From Synergistaceae bacterium (GTDB taxonomy: Bacteria; Synergistota; Synergistia; Synergistales; Aminobacteriaceae), in the NCBI GenBank assembly GCA_017446055.1, contig JAFSRQ010000009.1:1-42076 (forward strand): a stretch of 42,076 nt of DNA, given 5' to 3'. Below the pieces are notes generated by a model, which was given only the letters and a program-made list of their open reading frames with translations, had not been told where the DNA came from and made no database searches. The position numbers were made by a program, and so were the translations under genes. This document shows positions 40,401 to 42,076 of this stretch, piece by piece. Each line of letters starts with the position of its first letter. Positions within the stretch are counted from its first letter, which is position 1.

Positions 40401-42076
40401 CCGGGAAACTTCCTGACGGCTTGAGCATCAACAAGTCAACCGGGAAAATCACAGGCACGCCTACGAGAGCAGACACGTACAAGTTTGTAGTTAAGGCTGC
40501 GGACGCAAACAAGGTAGCGGCTACGAAGTCTTGCACGGTGAAAGTAACTCAGACTACAATCACCGGGACATTCGCGGACGGCATCGTGAAGGCAGCGTAT
40601 CCCAGTGCCAACCCTACTGTCGGCAAGAGTTTTTCCCAGACTCTTGCATTGCCCGAAGGTTACACATGGACTAGCGGAGTATTGCCGAGTGGATTGAAGC
40701 TGAAATTCTCGGGGAATAAGGCGACATTGTCAGGGACTCCGAAAAAAGCAGGAACATATACCTTCACGCTGAGGGGTACTAACAAGAACGGTGTTTCTGT
40801 TACCAAGAACTTCACACTGAAGATTGGTGCGGCCACACCTGACGTAACAATCAGCGGAGGCACTGCGTCTTACAAGGTGGCAAAAGCAAGCGGAACACTG
40901 CCCCCGGGATTATCGCTGAAATTCTCAGGCAACAAGGCGACATTGTCAGGAACTCCGAGCAAAGCAGGTACGTACACGTTCTCATTGAAGGCCACAGACG
41001 CGAACAATATATCAGCAACGAAGTCCTTCACTGTCAAAGTAACAGGGCCGACAATTTCGGGCACGTTAGCGAATGGCATCGTAAAGGCTGCATACTCCGG
41101 GACATTGACGGCAAGCGGAGGTACTTCACCGTATACGTGGGAGATAAGCAAGGGTTCTCTGCCTAATGGTCTCACCATCGACAAAAGTACAGGCAAGATT
41201 TCCGGGAAGCCAACTAAGGCAGGTTCTTTCACGTTTGCTGTTAAGGTGACGGACAAGAATGGCGCGAGTTCCACAAAGGAATACACCGTCAAGATTACCC
41301 AGACGACTATCACCGCCAGCATCCCGGCAACCATAGTACGCGGAGCTTCAGTAACGTGGACACCGCAAGCCTCAGGCGGAACTAGCGCGTATACATGGGT
41401 TGTAACGAAGGGTTCACTTCCTGCGGGATTGACGCTCGATAAGTCTACGGGCAAGATAACAGGCAAGCCTACGAAGGCCACGAGCTATTCCTTCACCCTC
41501 ACTGCAACGGACAAGAACAAAGTAGCAAGCTCTAAGTCCTATACAGTGAAGGTAACGCAGACAACAATAACCGGGGCGTTCACAGCGGCAGGCGTGGTCA
41601 AGGCTAAGTACTCCAGCACTATCACAGCTACAAGCGGCACTGCTGGCTATACGTGGACGAAGGTTAGCGGCACAATTCCTCCGGGCCTCAAGCTGACCTA
41701 TTCCGGCGCGAAGGCTACGTTGTCGGGCACTCCCACTAAGGCCGGAAGCTATACGTTCACCCTAAAAGTTGTCGACAAGAATGGCGTTGCGGTCACCAAG
41801 AAGTTCACCGTCAAGATTACCCAGACGGCAATCACCGGGACGTTCACGGCGGCGGGCGTGGTCAAGGCTAAGTACTCCAGCACAATCACAGCGTCAGGAG
41901 GCACTGCTGGCTATACGTGGACGAAGGTTAGCGGCACAATTCCTCCGGGCCTCAAGCTGACCTATTCCGGCGCGAAGGCTACGTTGTCAGGCACTCCCAC
42001 AAAGGCCGGAAGCTATACGTTCACCCTAAAAGTTGTCGACAAGAACGGGGTTTCGGTCACCAAGAAGTTCACCGTC
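37418..42076 (+). CDS. Giant secreted protein: amidase-like, EF-hand, LRR and Ig-like repeats (3' end outside window)
   Basis: Open for 1553 codons from ATG 37418 to the window end with no stop. Signal peptide residues 1-26 (ending SGAWA). Residues about 28-240 look like a papain-fold amidase/NlpC-P60 relative: Cys125 in YACAAFVTDC and His187 in NVDHVILVVGND are the likely catalytic pair. An EF-hand-like loop DLNNDGYFSDDE is at 268-279. About 300-415 is a short leucine-rich region (GVRIFRNLEVLYVHNDSITG). From about 415 on there are at least 13 Ig-like putative repeats of about 85-90 residues with the signature LPPGLxxxxxGxIxGTPxxxGTYxF. The last two are nearly identical (264-base period). Probably a wall-associated adhesin or hydrolase. 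The Shine-Dalgarno (GGAAGGA) is some 11 bases upstream. Confidence 0.88.
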   Translation, partial: MRKRKFAGIVGVVMVLLMGTCSGAWAKSARDVVVEYAWEVFNFTWYADQPILKHNTGQYVGPGWIRGIPYTLNWPQNSYENYKSLIDEYKDGTNNGLYKIETYSIGKDKNGNKIWRTSMKYGYACAAFVTDCIRRGFSQCGVTLPRKTLTCFHNDGDDWEYYISEWDTTNESYASLQKGDYLDNVDHVILVVGNDGGTISYVDQTATWDSNNHVGTHKGTKSYNVLRSEGYVPMHVTYPDDEPPEPEGINIADTFPDALFREYVSYWDLNNDGYFSDDEIDNVRDFGWYGGPHPYNYWEGAWGGFEPKGVLELNVGTNHWKGIRSIEGVRIFRNLEVLYVHNDSITGAVDISGLTKLKDFRCHNDSNTGSITSINAEGCSALEQIQCRGNRVTSINRNGCGSLTYIDIYNDTAPRIITETLPDAYIGIPYYAKVDATGTTPIYFTGGTSSVWTNGFDLQEWLIGKCTDGVIKGTPRNVSNRTLPYTLSFPVTATNHVGTSAPKTFTITVRETPVAPKIKTTSLPDAYIGEPYSEQVQVSGTTPITYTLNSSEALVNGFDVQDWMIGLCTDGLIEGTPGYVMGTPTNRTPPYTVKFPITVTNPGGSDTKTLTVTVRKRIYPPSISTKSLPNATAGEYYYYILQASGTQPIDWSVTNGSLPPGLSLTTDGTISGTVGSGASGAYSFRVTANNSSYDYKNLTITVNVPPSISTTTLKDGYVSESYSETLSASGTTPITWSATGLPPGLSCSSTGQITGTPTASGTFKPKITAKNPVDSTTKEIPLSIYLLPTIKYDFRNGKAGQEYSDYVTVNGGKSPHTWTNDNGTIPPGLRMSKSGNSLYLKGTPTVAKTYSFRLKVKDANGRTATKDFTVVIASAVVAPTITTTSLPTGIVGASYSKQLEASGTPTITWTVTGLPGGLSCSSTGKITGKPTESGTFTVKATAKNSAGSSSKTFTLNVTRTTITGTIPSTVARGASIAWTLKASGGTSPYTWSIDSGKLPDGLSINKSTGKITGTPTRADTYKFVVKAADANKVAATKSCTVKVTQTTITGTFADGIVKAAYPSANPTVGKSFSQTLALPEGYTWTSGVLPSGLKLKFSGNKATLSGTPKKAGTYTFTLRGTNKNGVSVTKNFTLKIGAATPDVTISGGTASYKVAKASGTLPPGLSLKFSGNKATLSGTPSKAGTYTFSLKATDANNISATKSFTVKVTGPTISGTLANGIVKAAYSGTLTASGGTSPYTWEISKGSLPNGLTIDKSTGKISGKPTKAGSFTFAVKVTDKNGASSTKEYTVKITQTTITASIPATIVRGASVTWTPQASGGTSAYTWVVTKGSLPAGLTLDKSTGKITGKPTKATSYSFTLTATDKNKVASSKSYTVKVTQTTITGAFTAAGVVKAKYSSTITATSGTAGYTWTKVSGTIPPGLKLTYSGAKATLSGTPTKAGSYTFTLKVVDKNGVAVTKKFTVKITQTAITGTFTAAGVVKAKYSSTITASGGTAGYTWTKVSGTIPPGLKLTYSGAKATLSGTPTKAGSYTFTLKVVDKNGVSVTKKFTV
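41566..42076 (+). repeat. Near-identical 264-bp coding repeats
   Basis: The Ig-like units starting near 41566 and 41830 are almost the same at DNA level; a marker block recurs at 41591 and 41855, exactly 264 bases (88 codons) apart. In the region from TGGCTATACGTGGACG on they differ at only a few positions. The second copy runs into the window end, so the array may continue. Confidence 0.9.

Overview
The window is about 42 kb of gene-dense bacterial DNA of moderately high GC. Gene content fits an anaerobic, probably diderm, gut-type bacterium. My best guess is the Synergistota, and this is an inference from content rather than from any marker gene. It rests on the pnp-dut pair, an AMIN-domain amidase next to a GerMN protein, the split GlpA-like/FAD-oxidoreductase/DUF1667 triad, PTS general proteins with no sugar-specific EII gene in view, and large secreted LRR/Ig-like and C-type-lectin proteins. 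No tRNA, rRNA, CRISPR array, insertion sequence or phage module was seen.

Layout. 1-1368: 3' part of an NCS2 nucleobase permease. 1420-4226: a short leader ORF carrying a heptamer tandem repeat, then an MBOAT O-acyltransferase and a DHHW (AlgX/J-like) protein, probably an envelope-polysaccharide acylation pair. 4272-5066: secreted LprI-domain protein. 5256-8368 and 9072-11956 (minus strand): glycerol uptake and oxidation (glpF, glpK, a secreted protein; then a GlpA-like [2Fe-2S] flavoprotein, an FAD/NAD oxidoreductase and DUF1667). The two halves are separated by a plus-strand gene for a small secreted Gly/Ala-rich peptide with a near-consensus promoter. 12185-12760: degenerate tandem array of 67-101 bp units. 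12734-15045 (minus): ferredoxin-like protein and UshA-type 5'-nucleotidase. 15115-16375: a second heptamer-repeat leader ORF and an ATP-grasp 'sugar-transfer' enzyme.

16420-19202 (minus): dut and pnp. 19284-20285: ankyrin protein, overlapping rsmI tail to tail. 20248-30548 (minus): a long housekeeping and envelope block (rsmI, membrane phosphoesterase, TrmN6-like methyltransferase, rdgB, GerMN protein, AMIN amidase, CheW, ROK fructokinase, ptsI, ptsH, and a small unknown protein). 30717-31682: Gfo/Idh/MocA dehydrogenase. 31816-33258: lipoprotein with a Pro-Thr stalk, an HExxH motif and a C-type lectin domain. 33329-36784: LysR regulator divergent from a PrpF-family isomerase and an SLC13/MatC-like carboxylate transporter. 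36838-37193: frameshifted XRE regulator. 37418-42076: a giant secreted protein (amidase-like, EF-hand, LRR, at least 13 Ig-like repeats) that runs off the window end.

The observation I rate highest is a pair of look-alike leaders (about 1420-1612 and 15115-15316). Each has an extended -10 promoter followed by the same GTCC, a strong Shine-Dalgarno, a short ORF, and a 7-bp tandem repeat open in all three frames. Each sits directly before a cell-surface gene. Repeat number decides whether the leader ORF ends next to the downstream start. As sequenced, the first leader is in the coupled phase and the second in an uncoupled phase. This looks like a two-locus translational phase-variation system for envelope modification.
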